Shown piece by piece: positions 1-12,180 of a stretch of 64,000 nucleotides of DNA (within the stretch, counting starts at the first letter, position 1; each line of letters starts with the position of its first letter). The stretch is from Emydura subglobosa. Taxonomy: Eukaryota; Chordata; Testudines; Chelidae. The notes below the pieces were generated by a model. That model saw only the letters and a program-made list of their open reading frames with translations. It did not search any database and was not told the DNA's origin. The stretch covers positions 98,588,979-98,652,978 of the forward strand of contig ML679946.1 of the NCBI GenBank assembly GCA_007922225.1, given 5' to 3'. A program made the translations under genes and the position numbers.

Positions 1-110
1 AGATTTAATTTTTCATCAAAATCCTACAAAAAATTGGCAAGAGATTTTATTTTAAAGAAAATTACTCAAAAATTCCCATGAAACACAATCAACATTTTCC
101 AACCAGCTCT
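1..110. mobile_element. AT-rich MITE-like repeat, terminal part
   Basis: The stretch is rich in runs of A and T with short TTTTCATC and AAAATTCCC blocks and ends in CCAACCAGCTCT. The same end (gaccagctct or close variants) closes several AT-rich blocks elsewhere in the window, for example near 35385 and 51195. I read it as one end of a nonautonomous element cut by the left edge. Family identity is inferred. Confidence 0.4.
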
Positions 111-1224
111 CACCCAGTGGTGCTCTACAATACAGCTTATAGTTATAGACTACTTCCTGTGTTTACACACTTTGGATATGACTGTCAATAAAGTTGCTAC
201 TGATGAAAACCAGAGTTTTTCTGTTTTTTCTGCTACTCCCTCTGATATTCAGATCCATTGGCTGGCTGAGTTAATACCACTTTCCTGCTCAGCATATCCA
301 TTGATCTCAGCCTCTGTACCATTGCATTTCCCACTGTAGCCTATATTAAGTAAAAATAAGGCTAAGGCCAAAATTAGCCTAAGTTAGGAGTATAAGAAAT
401 GGAGGTTGCTAGTGTGAGAAAGTTACAGAGAAGTCAGAGACAGTCAAGTGAGAAAACTGAAGTTAGCAAGGACATGACCCATGGTTATGTTGCTACTGTT
501 TCAGTTATAACTGACTTGAGCAAGGTTTTTAATAAGTGTTTTGAGAATTTTGGAATGTTTTATTAAAATGCTATCTATGACAACAATGGGTAAATGATAG
601 CAGTGCAGATGTTAATTTAAATACCGTGTGATGTAAAGAAGTGGTGGAAATATGATTATGGTGGGGGCAGTTTAATGTTAATTGGCATTGTAATGGAGTA
701 TTAAAGGAGTAGTTTTGCTAAATTGCAGGAGAGCTCCAATTAACATCAAAACAGTACCGTTAGATGGCAGGATTATAAGGCTCTACTTTACTCCGTTGTC
801 AATGGACTGATCATCCATTCAGACACTAGGTCATCTTTTGTGTGTAAGTGTAACTGTAGTATTGTGTAAGTGGTAATTGTGTGCCTGTTTGCTTAATTAA
901 TCATTTTCCTTTTAAATAAACTTTGCTTTCATCATTCAAAGTGTCCGCCCTAAATAAATTTTCTGTAACCCACCTACAGGCTCAAACCTGAAACCTAAGC
1001 TGGGTTTATTGCACTCTGTTCTTTAATAAGTTAACATGAATTGGAAACATTTCAAGATAAAAATTACACAATCCCTGATTGCACAACTGTGCCATTAGGC
1101 CACTACAGATTGAATCTTAGCAACACCTAAAATTCCAGCTGCTGTTTGTTGTTTGGTTTACTGGAGGAGCAAAACAGTAGATGACTGTGAAAATGGAGAG
1201 TGGAGCTTAATCTGTGCACTGGAG
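111..1224. other. No gene seen; unclassified AT-rich sequence
   Basis: No ORF of interest and no recognisable protein motif on either strand. Around 900-960 there is an AATAAA-type hexamer followed by a T-rich tract, which could be the tail of an old retroelement, but no boundaries are visible. Confidence 0.4.
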
Positions 1225-1675
1225 CAGTAGTTTTCACCCAGGGACAAGTTAAAAAGACAAACCTGTGGACCCCCAACCAGAGAAGGGGAGTCACGTGCCC
1301 CCTCCCCCCCAGATTTCTGCTTGCCATTTGGCCTCGCTCCAGCAGAGCTGATGTAGCAGGGTAGAGCAGTGGTGTGTCACCTTGACTAGCTGCTCTTTGC
1401 TCGTGGAGTCAATGGTTGTGAGGCGACCCCTTCTAATGGCAGGGGAAGATTTCTTTTCTGTAGTGATGCTGCAATTTTTGGTTGCGCCTTGCACCCCACC
1501 CAGACAGACAAGACTGTCTTTGACAAAGACTGAGGTAAATCAGGGTGGAGGTAGCACTCCCTCCCTGAGCCCTGCCATGTATTGCTGAAGCCCAAACCCT
1601 GCTGCCTGGAGCTGAAGCCTGGTCTTTGACAGACCCCTTGAAATCTGATTGTGGACCCCCAGCTGAGAACCAGTG
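1225..1675. mobile_element. hAT-like nonautonomous DNA transposon
   Basis: The left end reads CAGTAGTTTTCACCCAGGGA and the reverse complement of the right end reads CACTGGTTCTCAGCTGGGGG. These are imperfect terminal inverted repeats of the CAGTGGTTCTCAA type known from hAT elements. Adjacent 8-bp flanks are CACTGGAG (1217-1224) and CACTAAGG (1676-1683), 5 of 8 identical, as expected of an eroded hAT target duplication. Both ends continue inward with GTGGACCCCC on opposite strands. No transposase reading frame is present, and the ORFs across it are chance ORFs. Confidence 0.65.
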
Positions 1676-1683
1676 CACTAAGG

Positions 1684-1870
1684 GACAAGATACAGGGACC
1701 AGGTGTCTGGAAACCTGGATTCTATTCTATGCTCAACCACTGATTTGCTCTAAGACCTGGGCCAAGTCATTCTGTGCCTCTGCTTTCTCTTTTACCCTTT
1801 ATATTTTTTTGCCTATTTAGAACATAAGCTCCTCAGGACAAGGTTTGTCTCTCACTTGTCTGTACTATGA
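1684..1870 (+). repeat. MIR-type SINE remnant
   Basis: The order of motifs matches a reptilian MIR: ACCTGGATTCTATTC, then CTGGGCCAAGTCATTCTGTGCC, then a T-rich body and CATAAGCTCCTCAGGACAAGG. The tRNA-like head is largely lost. Related copies occur through the window on both strands. It has no coding capacity. Confidence 0.6.
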
Positions 1871-2753
1871 CTACTGATGTATGTTTTTATATGGTCCTCA
1901 TTACTATAACATCTCAGTGTCTTTTAAAGGTTTGTTTAGCAAGGCATTATGGAGTCAAACTGAATGCAAAAGAACTACAGCAAATCAACCAGTGGCATAT
2001 AAAACCAGTGTCCACAAATCAAAACCCTTGTTCTTTATGCCTTGGTGGTGGTGGAAATAGAACTTGAAAAGAAAAAAAAAAAGTTTTATGTTTTGATGTA
2101 AGCACAGCAAGGGATTCAAATGGAGAAATTGAAAAAGTGTTCGGCCATTTCTTATTAGTCTATTAAAAACCATGATTATAGTGGATCACTTATCCCATAA
2201 TTTGATCCTTAAAGCTACTTACCCGGCTTTTGTTGACACGGATAAGGTTTCTAAAGTTAAATTATCATATTTTAAGAGTTCTTCATTATGGCACAATGCT
2301 AATATTAAAATTAATGACACCCGGTATTTTGGTTTCTTGGCGCTAGGATGTTATTACTGAGAATGATTTTTCTATAGCTGACAGAATGTTAACCTTCTCA
2401 GAGCTTCAAATTAACAGGAATTAGCCAATATTCACAGATTTAATTACATGCAAAGTCGTAGTTGCATTTCATGTCTTGCTAAAGATAAAAGTCTGTTTAC
2501 TGAGCATGCTACTCCTGTTACTAAATGTAAGGAGATGTCAGATGTGGAATAGTAGACACTTGGCATGTTTTATACACTCAGTCTTGCAAAAGTACAGAAT
2601 GATCTGGGACTGAAAAACCATGCAAACAAATCTTGGGGACGGTATTAATTTCAATGATTTGAATTAAATCACAAGTCTTTGAGCATCTCCTTATCCTCAA
2701 GACCCACATCACCTCAAAATGCTGTTTGGATACACCTTCTGCATCTCTTTCAG
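1871..2753. other. No gene seen
   Basis: AT-rich sequence with only short chance ORFs in all frames and no recognisable repeat boundaries. Confidence 0.4.
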
Positions 2754-2868
2754 AGGATCTCAAAGCACTTTACTTCCCATTATGCCAAAAGGCATTTGTG
2801 GAGATTATTATTTAACATTTGTATGCAGAGCCATAGGTGTGTGAGGTGCTTTACATTGCAAATGAAGA
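2754..2868 (-). repeat. MIR-type SINE tail, antisense
   Basis: Starts AGGATCTCAAAGCACTTTAC, the antisense 3' part of amniote MIR-like elements, and continues through an ATTATTATTTAACATTTG segment. The tRNA-related half is absent. Confidence 0.5.
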
Positions 2869-2873
2869 GATGA

Positions 2874-2943
2874 GGTGAAATCCTGGTCCCTTGAAGTCAA
2901 AGGCAAAACTCTCACCAATTTCACTGCAGCGAGGATTTCACCC
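2874..2943. mobile_element. Palindromic MITE, GGTGAAATCCTGG family
   Basis: The unit begins GGTGAAATCCTGG and ends GAGGATTTCACCC, its imperfect reverse complement, across about 70 bp. The same palindrome occurs at 12936-13007 with similar length and centre, so the window carries at least two copies. It is too short to code for anything. Class is inferred from symmetry and recurrence. Confidence 0.6.
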
Positions 2944-3382
2944 ACAGTCACTGCTCCATACAGCCCACAATCTAAGGCCCTGATAGTGCAATTTAGACTG
3001 TCGAAGGGGATTCCTGCACCTGTGTGGAGCATCGCTGAAAACAACAGGGTGTCATGAGAATCCACTGGAGTGTTACAAATTGTAGGATCAGGACCTTAAT
3101 GTTTAAAGACAAAGCGGGATGCTGTGGGAGATAAGAATAGGCAATGGGTATGGAGGGAGGAATGAAAGAACAGACTGAATAAGGTGATGGGATGGCTTCT
3201 TTGTCTAATCCACACCGTGTTAGTGCCAAGTGGTTTGCTTCTTGATAACTCCATATATTACTTGTTTAAGGTGACTTAGAGGGTCATTGTTTGAAAAAAT
3301 GTCGGTTTTGAGGAAGGATTTGAACAACGGAGGGAGGGCTTTGCAGGCTTGAGGAAGCAATTTAGGATGAAACACTTCCAAA
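2944..3382. other. No gene seen
   Basis: Short ORFs only; no protein motif, RNA gene or repeat end recognised. Confidence 0.4.
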
Positions 3383-3508
3383 GCCTAATTCTGGTACCTT
3401 TACACATGTTGAGTAATAATTCACTCCATGACTGCTCCAACTGATTTCAATGTGACCACTCATGGAATAAATGACTATTCATTTGAGCAGGAATATCTGA
3501 TCCAAGCC
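3383..3508. mobile_element. Palindromic MITE-like repeat
   Basis: The left half contains GTTGAGTAATAATTCACTCC and the right half carries an imperfect reverse complement around ATGGAATAAATGACTATTC. CCAACTGATTTCAATG lies near the centre. Related arrangements occur at 59735-59810 and 61225-61320. Confidence 0.45.
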
Positions 3509-4284
3509 CTTGGGTGTTGTGCATTAAGGACACAAAAAGTTCATGTCTGGCTCATTACACGCCTTCCAAATTCAGGACAGGATGAAAAGTTTGATAGAAA
3601 AGCAGTGGGGAATTTCAACTAAAGCATTGCCTGGGAGGGGTTGGAGGGTTGTTGTTGTTTGGTTTTTTAAAACCCTTTCTCCATAGTGTTAATTTCACAG
3701 CAATTCTTTTAATAGCTCTGATTGGCAACAAGAAGTATTGAAAATGATCTTGGGGCAATGAGAACTGATTTTAATTGGAGGAAGTTTATGCTGCCTAATT
3801 TTGAATTCACTGAGATAAAATAGGACCATGTTATTGAGTTTGTGATCCACTTAGAAGAGACTATGAAAAAAAAAGCAGAGGAGAAATTAGTGCAGAAAAA
3901 ACAAATACATAGAAACTGTGAAGGACAGAGCAGTTCCTGGGCTTGATGGTAATTAACGTTTAGTCCATTATTCTTACAGTAGTTATATTCTTGGTAGCAA
4001 ACGATAGTGACTTTAACTGTGCACTACAGCCAGGGCAATATACTATATAAGTCATTATCACAGTGAGGAAGCACACATCATTGGTTAATCATTGAGAGTC
4101 TTAAATACTGCTGATCTTTTTCCCCTTTCTTCTTTTGTATTGTTTTCTTTTGTACAGCCCCAAACGCTTTGCTTTGCAGTAAATATCTGCACAAGTGTGG
4201 GTATAATAACATATGTTGGTATGAACCAGAACATTCCATATGTATTGTCCACACATGTAATTATTATTCACAAAACATTGTAGA
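3509..4284. other. No gene seen
   Basis: AT-rich, with poly-A and poly-T runs and only chance ORFs. No repeat family recognised with confidence. Confidence 0.4.
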
Positions 4285-4335
4285 TCCTTAGCTGGTATGA
4301 ATCAATTTTGCACCACTGAAGTCAAATAGTCGCCC
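4285..4335. mobile_element. Partial MITE, TTAGCTGGT family
   Basis: Carries GATCCTTAGCTGGTATGAAT followed by CACCACTGAAGTCAA, the left half of a palindrome whose fuller copies are at 31969-32030 and 38655-38740. Confidence 0.35.
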
Positions 4336-4420
4336 GTTGGTTGCTACCTACCCAAGAGAGTTCTTTCTATTTTTAAATATATGGGAGATGCTCAGAGACT
4401 GTGGTGAAAAGAATTAAACA

Positions 4421-4453
4421 GATTAGATAGATAGATTGATAGATAGATAGATT
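4421..4453 (+). repeat. (GATA)n microsatellite
   Basis: Imperfect tandem GATA units with one GATT interruption are directly visible. Confidence 0.9.
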
Positions 4454-4665
4454 ACCAATGTATGGTCAAATTCTGCCTTCACACATACACCCCACTCTTT
4501 TTCCATTCCAGCTGGGGCGAGCAGTGAGTGCATATCTGAGGGCTGGATTTGGTCCAAACTGTGTAAATATGATAATTCAGCCCAGGAAAATACACTGAGG
4601 CCATAAATAATAACAGTATAATGATTGTCACACTCTCAGCTGTGAGTGTCTGTCTCAGGGCAGAC

Positions 4666-5695
4666 TGTCATAAAACAAGGGCAGACACCCCAAACTGGTG
4701 GTATGTTCTGTAACTAGATTTCACAAAACCAGGAACAGCTGTGAACTCCTGGATCACTACACCAGTCTTACCACGGAGTCACAGACAGTCCCAGTGACTA
4801 AAATCGGCCCTGGCACTTAAAGCACACCAGCTAGGGCGTCGCTGGGAGAGGGATGGGGCCAGGAGGAGGGAGCAGCTGCCAGACTTGGCCAGGCCCAGCT
4901 GAAGGGCCTGATGAAAGGCTTCCATGGCGGGCCAATAGGCCCACCAGCCATTGAGTGCCCCAGCTCCTCTGGCATTTGCCAGAGCTGCCAGATGGCCAGT
5001 CCACCCGTAGACAGTCCCCTTAACTTCTCAAGTCTATCTTGCCACCCAGATAAACTGAACTTTATGATAAAAGGTTATTAAAACCAAAAATCACACCACA
5101 TCAGGTTTCTTCCAGTCCCAAGAGACCAGTCACTTAGCCCAGCTCAATTGATACTGCAGATCTTACACCAAAGACAATGCTGGCAGCCAATTCGATAGTA
5201 AACGAACTAAAGATGTATTAGCTAAGAAAAGGAAATGAGAGTTATTGAAAGGTTAAAGCAGGTAAAATATAATAACAGGTGAGTCACAGTTTGCAATTCC
5301 AAATGGTGGCAGTGATGTAATAAAATGTCAGTCTCACAAAAGTCTTTTCAGGGTGCCCAGATGTCTCTGTGGATTGGCTTTGCATCTGGTACACTTCCTG
5401 GTAAGAATCCAAACAGATGATGAATCATTTCTTGAATCCATATTTATAGCTCTTTTACATAGAAATCAAGCTGACAGTGTCTTTACCCACGTGGGCTTTT
5501 CTTTTAATGACTATGTGTGAGGAATGCACTTAGATTTTTGACCTCCAACCATATATGTAATGGCCATTGGCTTTGAAATTAGTATTTTCTGTTAAAGTTC
5601 TTATGTCCTTTATTAACATTTCACAAGACTTCTTTAATGGATAATTTAGTTACCAGAGTATTTACCATATATATGTTTAATACTACATTATGACA
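4666..5695 (-). mobile_element. LTR-like repeat, probable antisense
   Basis: The block is bounded by TGTCATA (4666-4672) and TATGACA (5689-5695), a perfect 7-bp inverted pair that fits the TG...CA ends of an LTR about 1 kb long. Internal segments such as CAGGTTTCTTCCAGTCCC and GATCTTACACCAAAGACAA resemble a high-copy turtle repeat from memory, not from a search. The flanking bases do not form a matching target duplication, so the boundaries may be wrong. No retroviral coding sequence is attached. Confidence 0.4.
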
Positions 5696-7739
5696 GGAAT
5701 AGATAAGCAAAAAACAATACCAGTAACATTTCCCTAGTTTTCATGAAGTTAAACATCTGACTACAAACCTATACATCTAACCATTACTTTGATCAACACA
5801 AGTGAATTGACCTGAATACATACTAGCTTGACTTGGTCAGCCAGAATCATGATGACAATGTAAGACAACTGAATTCTTCAGGGATATTCTTCTCAGATGC
5901 TTCCAGTTCAGTATCTTTTGTCTCTTTAGAAATCAGTGGGGCTACTCAGAGGAGCAGAGTTACTCATGGATATCAGTCTTTACATGATCAAACACTTAAA
6001 TAGTAAGCAAACCAGTCTGTAAATACTTGTTTCAAGCACATTTACACAAACAGAGGTCACATTGTCACACACAAGACAGATCTCTGAATATATATATATA
6101 TATACTGGAACATCTCACACAACTCTTCTAGCAAACACTGTGTGTTGACGATGACAGATATTTAAATTACAGCATATTGGGTCAGTGTGTGTGTTGATAA
6201 CTTCCTGCTTTGGGCATAGTTGACATTTAAGTCATTCCCCCTCACCACCCTTGTAGTGAATTTCGTACCCAGGAAGGTCGCTTCACTGACATTTCTAAAG
6301 AGCCAAGACTTCAAACTAGGCCTGATTAAAGTCTGTTGAAGTCAATTGGAAGTCTCTCCAAGACCCCCAGTTGTAATTATTTCTATAGTTCACATGGTAG
6401 AAGCCTTAGCTGGGAAGCTGAAGGTCTAAGGAGTGAACTGTACTGTAGCTTTCATGATGCGGACTACACTGAAACCTTCCAGACGCATTTGACAGGGTCA
6501 CCAAATAGACATCGGATAGTAAATTTGGGTTTTTGGCAAGAAATGCTAGATTTGAACCAGGGACCAAGAGGCACAAGGGTCTACAGCCATTTTTTTTTTT
6601 TTTTTGCCAATCCCGTGAGCCATCAAACTTTTTCTAAGATCAAAATTGTAAGTAAAATCATCCATTTTTTAAAAAAGACACTAAATATAGCATTAGTTCA
6701 AAAACATATTAGTAACGTTATGCACCTGAGAATAAAGCTAATGGAAATGCAGAGGATAAAAAGCCGTTTACAAGTGTGCCACCCACTTGCCATAAAGAGA
6801 GACTGAAATGTTGCAGAAAGAGACACTCACAGCAGGATGATGAGAAGTGGCACAAGGAATTTGGGAGTGCAAGGTCATGGTTCAAACTGCTGAGCACTGA
6901 AAAGCAAGTAGCCAGTTTCAGAGATTCTGATGTTAATCATAACCCAACTTTCTGGTGGAGAGCACAGGGGACATTCAGTCACGATGGGATTTTCTTTTTA
7001 ACATAATGGATTTGGTTTTAGAATAGTCATTCTGCTACAGAATAGACTGAAATAAAAAGCTGTCCAGGGGGGCCAAGATTGTCCTCAAGAACTTTATACC
7101 CAATTCCCTATGCTTCAGCTATGTCAGTTAAGATGAGAATATAGCAAGAATGTCCTTTGTGTTATTGCAAAAATAAATACATATGTAAGCAAGGTCTGAG
7201 TGTCTGAGTGGCACTCCCCCTCCTCAGCAGCTGAAAGGGGGGACACTTTATTTGCATGGGCTATGTATTTGCATGAGTACAATTAAGTACTCAGCATATT
7301 GCATAAGCACACTAGGTGCTGAGTATGGTGGGAAGTGGTCAATGTGTCTGGTATTGTGTTACAAATCACTTTTGTGTTAACTGCAGGGGTAATGAAATGT
7401 TGTCCTTCGATTGTATGAACAAATGGCAGCAAAGCTGTATTTAACCTGTTCTGATGAAATATTCACTCTCATCTAAACAGAGCCCAACAAGGGTGGCAGA
7501 TGGATGTTTTAACATAGTAATGGCACCAGGGAGGAGGTGAGAAGTCTCTCGTTGAGATAGCATTAGCCTGGGCAAAGGGTTATCTTCAGGTACGTATTAA
7601 GTATTTCTTCACACTGTTAAAAGGTAGAATTAATTATTTCTCTTGGAGTATTCTGTTCTGCTAAAAGCAGGGACATTGCTCCTGTGTCAGCAGAAGGTTT
7701 TCCTATGAGCTGAAATTCACTAAGAACTGAGATCACTAG
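5696..7739. other. Unclassified stretch without genes
   Basis: Contains a TA run (6087-6105) and, around 6540-6600, a segment whose reverse complement reads GGTCCCTGGTTCAAATCTAG, like a tRNA B box, next to a poly-T run. That suggests an antisense tRNA-derived retroposon scrap. The 156-aa ORF at 6336-6806 crosses this segment and has no recognisable motif, so I treat it as chance. Confidence 0.35.
6087..6105 (+). repeat. (TA)n microsatellite
   Basis: Uninterrupted TA dinucleotides, directly visible. Confidence 0.9.
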
Positions 7740-8276
7740 GGGAACTGGGAAACTTTGACTGACAACCAACAAAGAGGAGCCAGGAGCGGTCGGTAGCTGT
7801 GGACAGCGGAAGTCAGTAGCGGGGACTCGGCGAGGCCCGGAGATGGCAGAAGGCAGCAGCAGAAAGGGCCTGGTCAAGCCCATGTCCAGAAGGAGCCTGC
7901 AGAAGGGGACTGGTAGAGCCCTAACTGAGAGGGGGACACTGCAACTACGAGTGTCACTACAGGGGAAATCAAGAAGGGAGAGGCAAAGGACACGCCCCCG
8001 TACTCTGGAGTGGGCTCAAGTCACTGAGTTCATGAATTCTGTTTGCACTGGTTCCAAAACCAGTGCTGTGTTACTTCCTTCCTTTTATTAAAAGGTTTAC
8101 TTTCTACACTCAGACTCTGTGCTTGCGAGAGGGGAAGTATTGCCCTTTGGGGGCGCCCAGGGGATAGTGTGTGAGTGGGGGCTCGAGTCGGTTTGGTGTG
8201 GTATCATTGACAGGAACCCCTAGATATAGAACCCAGATCTTTGCTGCTGCTAGCTCTGCCTGGCAGAAGGGTAACA
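7740..8276 (+). mobile_element. LTR-like repeat, 3' part
   Basis: A GC-richer island in AT-rich surroundings. It has an ATTAAA hexamer near 8085 followed by CTCAGACTCTGTGCTTGCGA, a layout like the R/U5 part of an LTR, and ends in AAGGGTAACA. The 5' end could not be fixed: a TGTTAC at 7357 would pair with the terminal GTAACA, but no target duplication supports it. ORFs across the block show no Gag, Pol or Env motif. Confidence 0.4.
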
Positions 8277-10439
8277 CATAAAAACCCTTGAAAACGAATG
8301 AAATGTCACAGAGGCCTAGAAAATCTCTAGCAAGATAAAGGTGGTTAAAATGTAGCTATCCCTCACCCTGCAACCTTCATTGCATGTTGAAATGTGGCTG
8401 TTATACCCCAAGACTAACCAGGATAGGTAGTCAGATGGGTATAACAGAAGGACAATGAGATTGGATAAAGAGATTCACAAGAGCGAAAGGTTGCTATTTA
8501 AGGGCTTACATCAGATTCATCCCTGTTGTCCAGTGATGCTAAGACGCTGTCCAATCCTGTGTGCTAGCATAATAGCTGGCAGTGTGTCCATCATCTCTTG
8601 TTCTAGCCCAGAGATCATGACACAAATTTCAACCTTTCCCTTCAAATATAAAGACCTCTACAGTCCCCAGTTCCTCTATTAAATTGTTGTCTCTCAAGTG
8701 ATATATCCTAAAATGTAAGCTCATGTGACTAAGGAATCCCATTAGCTTCCTCCATACTGCAGACCATTGTCACAACAGAAAGAATAAATAACAATAAAGT
8801 GTGAGCAAAAGCAAGGGAAACTCAAAGTCTTTATGAAAATCTGTGGTCAGTATTAATCCCTGCTATGGCTCCACCGGACAGAACAATGGGCAGACAGAAC
8901 AGTGTCATACATACACTAGTTGGGGTCATGTATTCCTGATTGTAAGAAAGGGCTGGCATTTCTCTGCCTTGGTGTCTGGGCCAGTTTAGAAAGATGAAGA
9001 GAACAGGCACACTGTCCCCGTTGTTATATTAAGACATCACAATAAATAATAGAACACTGTTTGTTAGAATAGACAGAGTTTTACTGCTGACTGGGGGAAA
9101 GAGATCAAAATCTTCTGGCTGATGGACATGCAGGAAACCCCATATTTAGCCACTGGGTGATGAGGGCTGGGGAAGACACAAAATCCAGCTCTGAAGTTGA
9201 GGTCAGGAGGCTACTTCCAAGAAGAAATGACAACCATAGACGCATGCAGGTGGTATGGTAACCTGATCCTTTTTGTAAGCTAAGAGTCAGGTTACATACT
9301 TGTCAACTACCGCCTGTCCAACCTAGAGCCACCAGCAACTCAGGAGTCAGTTCCTTCACAGAGCAGGAAAAAAAGAAGTTGCTTAGCTATCTACACACAT
9401 AAACTGTCTGCTCTAAATCATGTCATCAGTGCAGAACGCCCAATAAGCTGTGGTATTCATTGCACAGGGGTAGGAAGGAGGAGACGCATAGACGTAGGAA
9501 GGAGCATACTCTGATACCCGGGACCAAAGAAATATCCTGCAAAATACATATTATTTAAATGAAATAGCTCCAGAGAGCCAGCCCTTCTGAACATTCAGAA
9601 ATTAAAAATGGAAAATAAAGAACAGAAGAAAAAACATTTATCTTTTATTCTCATTAATAAACATACTTGGTCCTATCCAATCCACTGGGAAATCTTAGTA
9701 TAATCCAGTGGTCAGTGTGTTACAACTCCCACTATCTGCTGATTCACAGAGGATATGACTTATTACAACCCCACACTGCAGAACATAGTCTCTTTAAAGC
9801 TATGACAGCTTCTGTGTTTAGCTCTCAATGTCCCTGATTCAATCCCCACTCTGTTGGCCTAGAAGGGGGCCTTCCAGCTTGCAAGTCCCAAATGACTTTG
9901 CCTAGTTAATCACTTCAGTGCAAGTCGGTCCTCTATGAATTTAGTGGCATTTCTCTTTCATTTTAGCTGACTTTCAATCCTAACTCACCCATTGATACAG
10001 CAGAGCAGGTGGAACTTCCTCTTGTGAAGGCAGCTATGGTATAATTGATTTAGATATTTAATTGCAGGACATTCCTGAAGGCAGTTATAGGTAGACAGTG
10101 TTATTTCTCCTCCATGATAGCAAACACAGGAGAGAACTGCCATGTGTTAAAAGAAACAAATTGCAAGAACAAAGGCAGCCTTGTTCTATCACAGCCAGAT
10201 TGGCTGCATAGCTTCCCCCCTCCCCTCCCCTTTACCTTTTGATGTAAATACCAATGTACAGTCCAATTCTGAGGGCCTATTATCTCATAGCAATGGATCA
10301 TTCAGATCAGAAAGCAGCAGAATGAAGCCAAAAGGAGCTGACATCCCTGAACTGTGAAGGAGATAGTGCTCCAATCAGAGAAGATAACACACCCATAACT
10401 TACAACTGTTTTGTTCATAGTGTCTTAGTATTTAAGGTT
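8277..10439. other. No gene seen; unclassified
   Basis: Long stretch with short ORFs only. Around 9810-9860 GATTCAATCCCCACT resembles a tRNA-type B box and may mark an eroded SINE head, too weak to call. The rest shows no boundaries I recognise. Confidence 0.35.
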
Positions 10440-11317
10440 CTAACGAGCACCAAGCCAGTTATTTTGCTACACTCGTACTCAGCAGACAAAGGTATTATTG
10501 GCTCATCACCTTGTCTGCGATCTGCGGGACTCTTCCACCTGACCTCAATATGGGCAGCTTGGAGCTCAGTGAGACACCAAGCCACGTGTGACAGATTTGG
10601 TGCTCTGGAACAGTCTCTGTGAGGACCCCTTCAGGGTACCAGATCCCCCATAGGGTCTCCTTCCTTCACTAGTGTAAGCCACTTGGCTTCACCGCCTCCT
10701 TAGCCCAAACCTGAGAGCCTTCAGCACCTCTGTGTCCTTCTGTGAGCGTCCACCAGGGATTCCACCTGAGTTGGGCACCTGAGAGAGAGTCGTATACCCA
10801 AAGGGAGCAATACACCTCCACTCCAGCATCTGCCGTGACCCTCAGTCAGTGCTGTATAACCAATCAGGTTCATTAGATGTCTGGAGCACATACAAACTCC
10901 TTGGCTAGCACAGAAAAAAGAAAGTTGTAGCCTGGTCCGTCTTGGTCAGCCCAGAGATCCTCTGACTCCTCTTTTCTCTAGTTCAGAAAGTGTCCTTCCC
11001 ATAGTCCACATTTAACAACCCCCACATGGCCCCTCCTCAGTCCTTTGTTCTTGTTCCTGGGCAAACACGGCTGGCTTCCTGCAGAAGGGTGGAACATCCA
11101 TGGTCATTAGATGTAGGTACCAAATGTCCAGGCAATTGGGGTCCTTTCTCACTCTCCATGAACATGGGGTCCGGGCCAGTCACACCTGTATCTCTGGGTC
11201 TCTGCAGAGAGTAAACAATCTTTTCCTGCCACCTAGTTAATAATTCACCATATAAGGGAAACTGAGGCACACACAATAGTCATACAATATATTACAGAAC
11301 ATTTCCACTCTGTCACA
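10440..11317 (-). mobile_element. Antisense LTR-like repeat
   Basis: Read on the minus strand it starts TGTGACAGAGTGG at 11317 and runs through TGCCTCAGTTTCCCTTATA and a GC-richer body to about 10440. The TGTGACA start and the change in base composition fit a solo LTR of an endogenous retrovirus-like family. I recognise similar sequence in turtle genomes from memory only. The far end is not defined. No coding region is attached. Confidence 0.4.
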
Positions 11318-11339
11318 CCATGCTCCATGGTCAAATGGG

Positions 11340-11475
11340 TTCATCACAAGAGCTAGGACACATGGGTTCTGTTCCTCACTCTGCTGGTGCTGTCAAACCA
11401 TGGGACAGTTTTTCAACCTACCTGTGCCTCCATTGGTGCCTCTGTATAAGAGGGATGATAATGGCTGAATGGGAT
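11340..11475 (+). repeat. MIR-type SINE remnant
   Basis: GACACATGGGTTCTGTTCC followed by CTGTGCCTCCATTGGTGCC and TATAAGAGGGATGATAATGG matches the order of the MIR head and core. It abuts the start of the antisense LTR-like block. Confidence 0.55.
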
Positions 11476-11739
11476 GAAGGGAAGCATGGGGAAAAAAATG
11501 CAGGATAGCCTTAGTGGTGTTGTAATGCGTATACACTCAGTCCTCGTCCTGACATTGGGCTGAACTCTTTAATGCTGATGTAGCTCCATGGACAGTGTGA
11601 TGGAAATAACGTGTTGGTTTTAAACCTATCATGCTTATTTAGGTTTACCTCTGCTCCAAATAACACAGCTTCTTGCAGGCAGGATGATAGGGGAATTGAA
11701 AGGATCCCTATTACCACTTCACAGCCACTACACCTGCCT

Positions 11740-12180
11740 CTGCAGCTGGGTGTCATGAACTGGGATGTGAGTGGTCAGGCCTACTGCTATGAGCAAGGTT
11801 GGCCAGGCCTACTGGTCAGAGAAGGGGTTGGAGGCCAGGACCAGCAGCAAAGATCAGAACTGGGATGAGGAACCAGGAGTCAGAGGCAAGGGCCAGAGCC
11901 AGGAAGCAAGCAGGGCTAGAGCAGGAAAAAAAGGCTGGGAACAGTGCAGGATCAGGGCTGGAGCAAAGCTAGGAGCCAGGCAGGCACAGGAGAGATCACA
12001 GCTGTGGTCACGTGCGCTGAGCAGCCAGAGATCAGTTCTGGCTGTTGGTTTTAGGAACAGGCTTCTTGACTTCCTTGGCCAATCAGGTACAGTGGGCAAT
12101 CAGGCGGCCCGGCTGTGCTCATGGCTGCCCAGAGATGGGGGTAGTACAGCGGCAAATCCTCACGACCGACTCTAGGGGTA
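11740..12180 (+). repeat. GC-rich degenerate minisatellite-like repeat
   Basis: The block consists of loosely repeated GGAGCCAGGC-, CAGGGCTGGAGCA- and GGCCAGGAGC-like units, unlike its AT-rich neighbours. It yields 134-aa and 85-aa ORFs of low complexity (G, Q, A, R and S rich) with no domain. I take these as by-products of the repeat composition. Confidence 0.45.

Noticed and set aside
6336..6806. 156-aa ORF as a gene
   Set aside because: No domain, low-complexity F run from a poly-T tract, and it overlaps a tRNA-like antisense retroposon scrap.
9810..9860. A tRNA gene or SINE head at GATTCAATCCCC
   Set aside because: Only a B-box-like match, with no A box at the right spacing and no cloverleaf.
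11771..12175. 134-aa ORF as a gene
   Set aside because: It follows a degenerate GC-rich minisatellite; composition is G/Q/A/R/S rich and a second frame is equally open.
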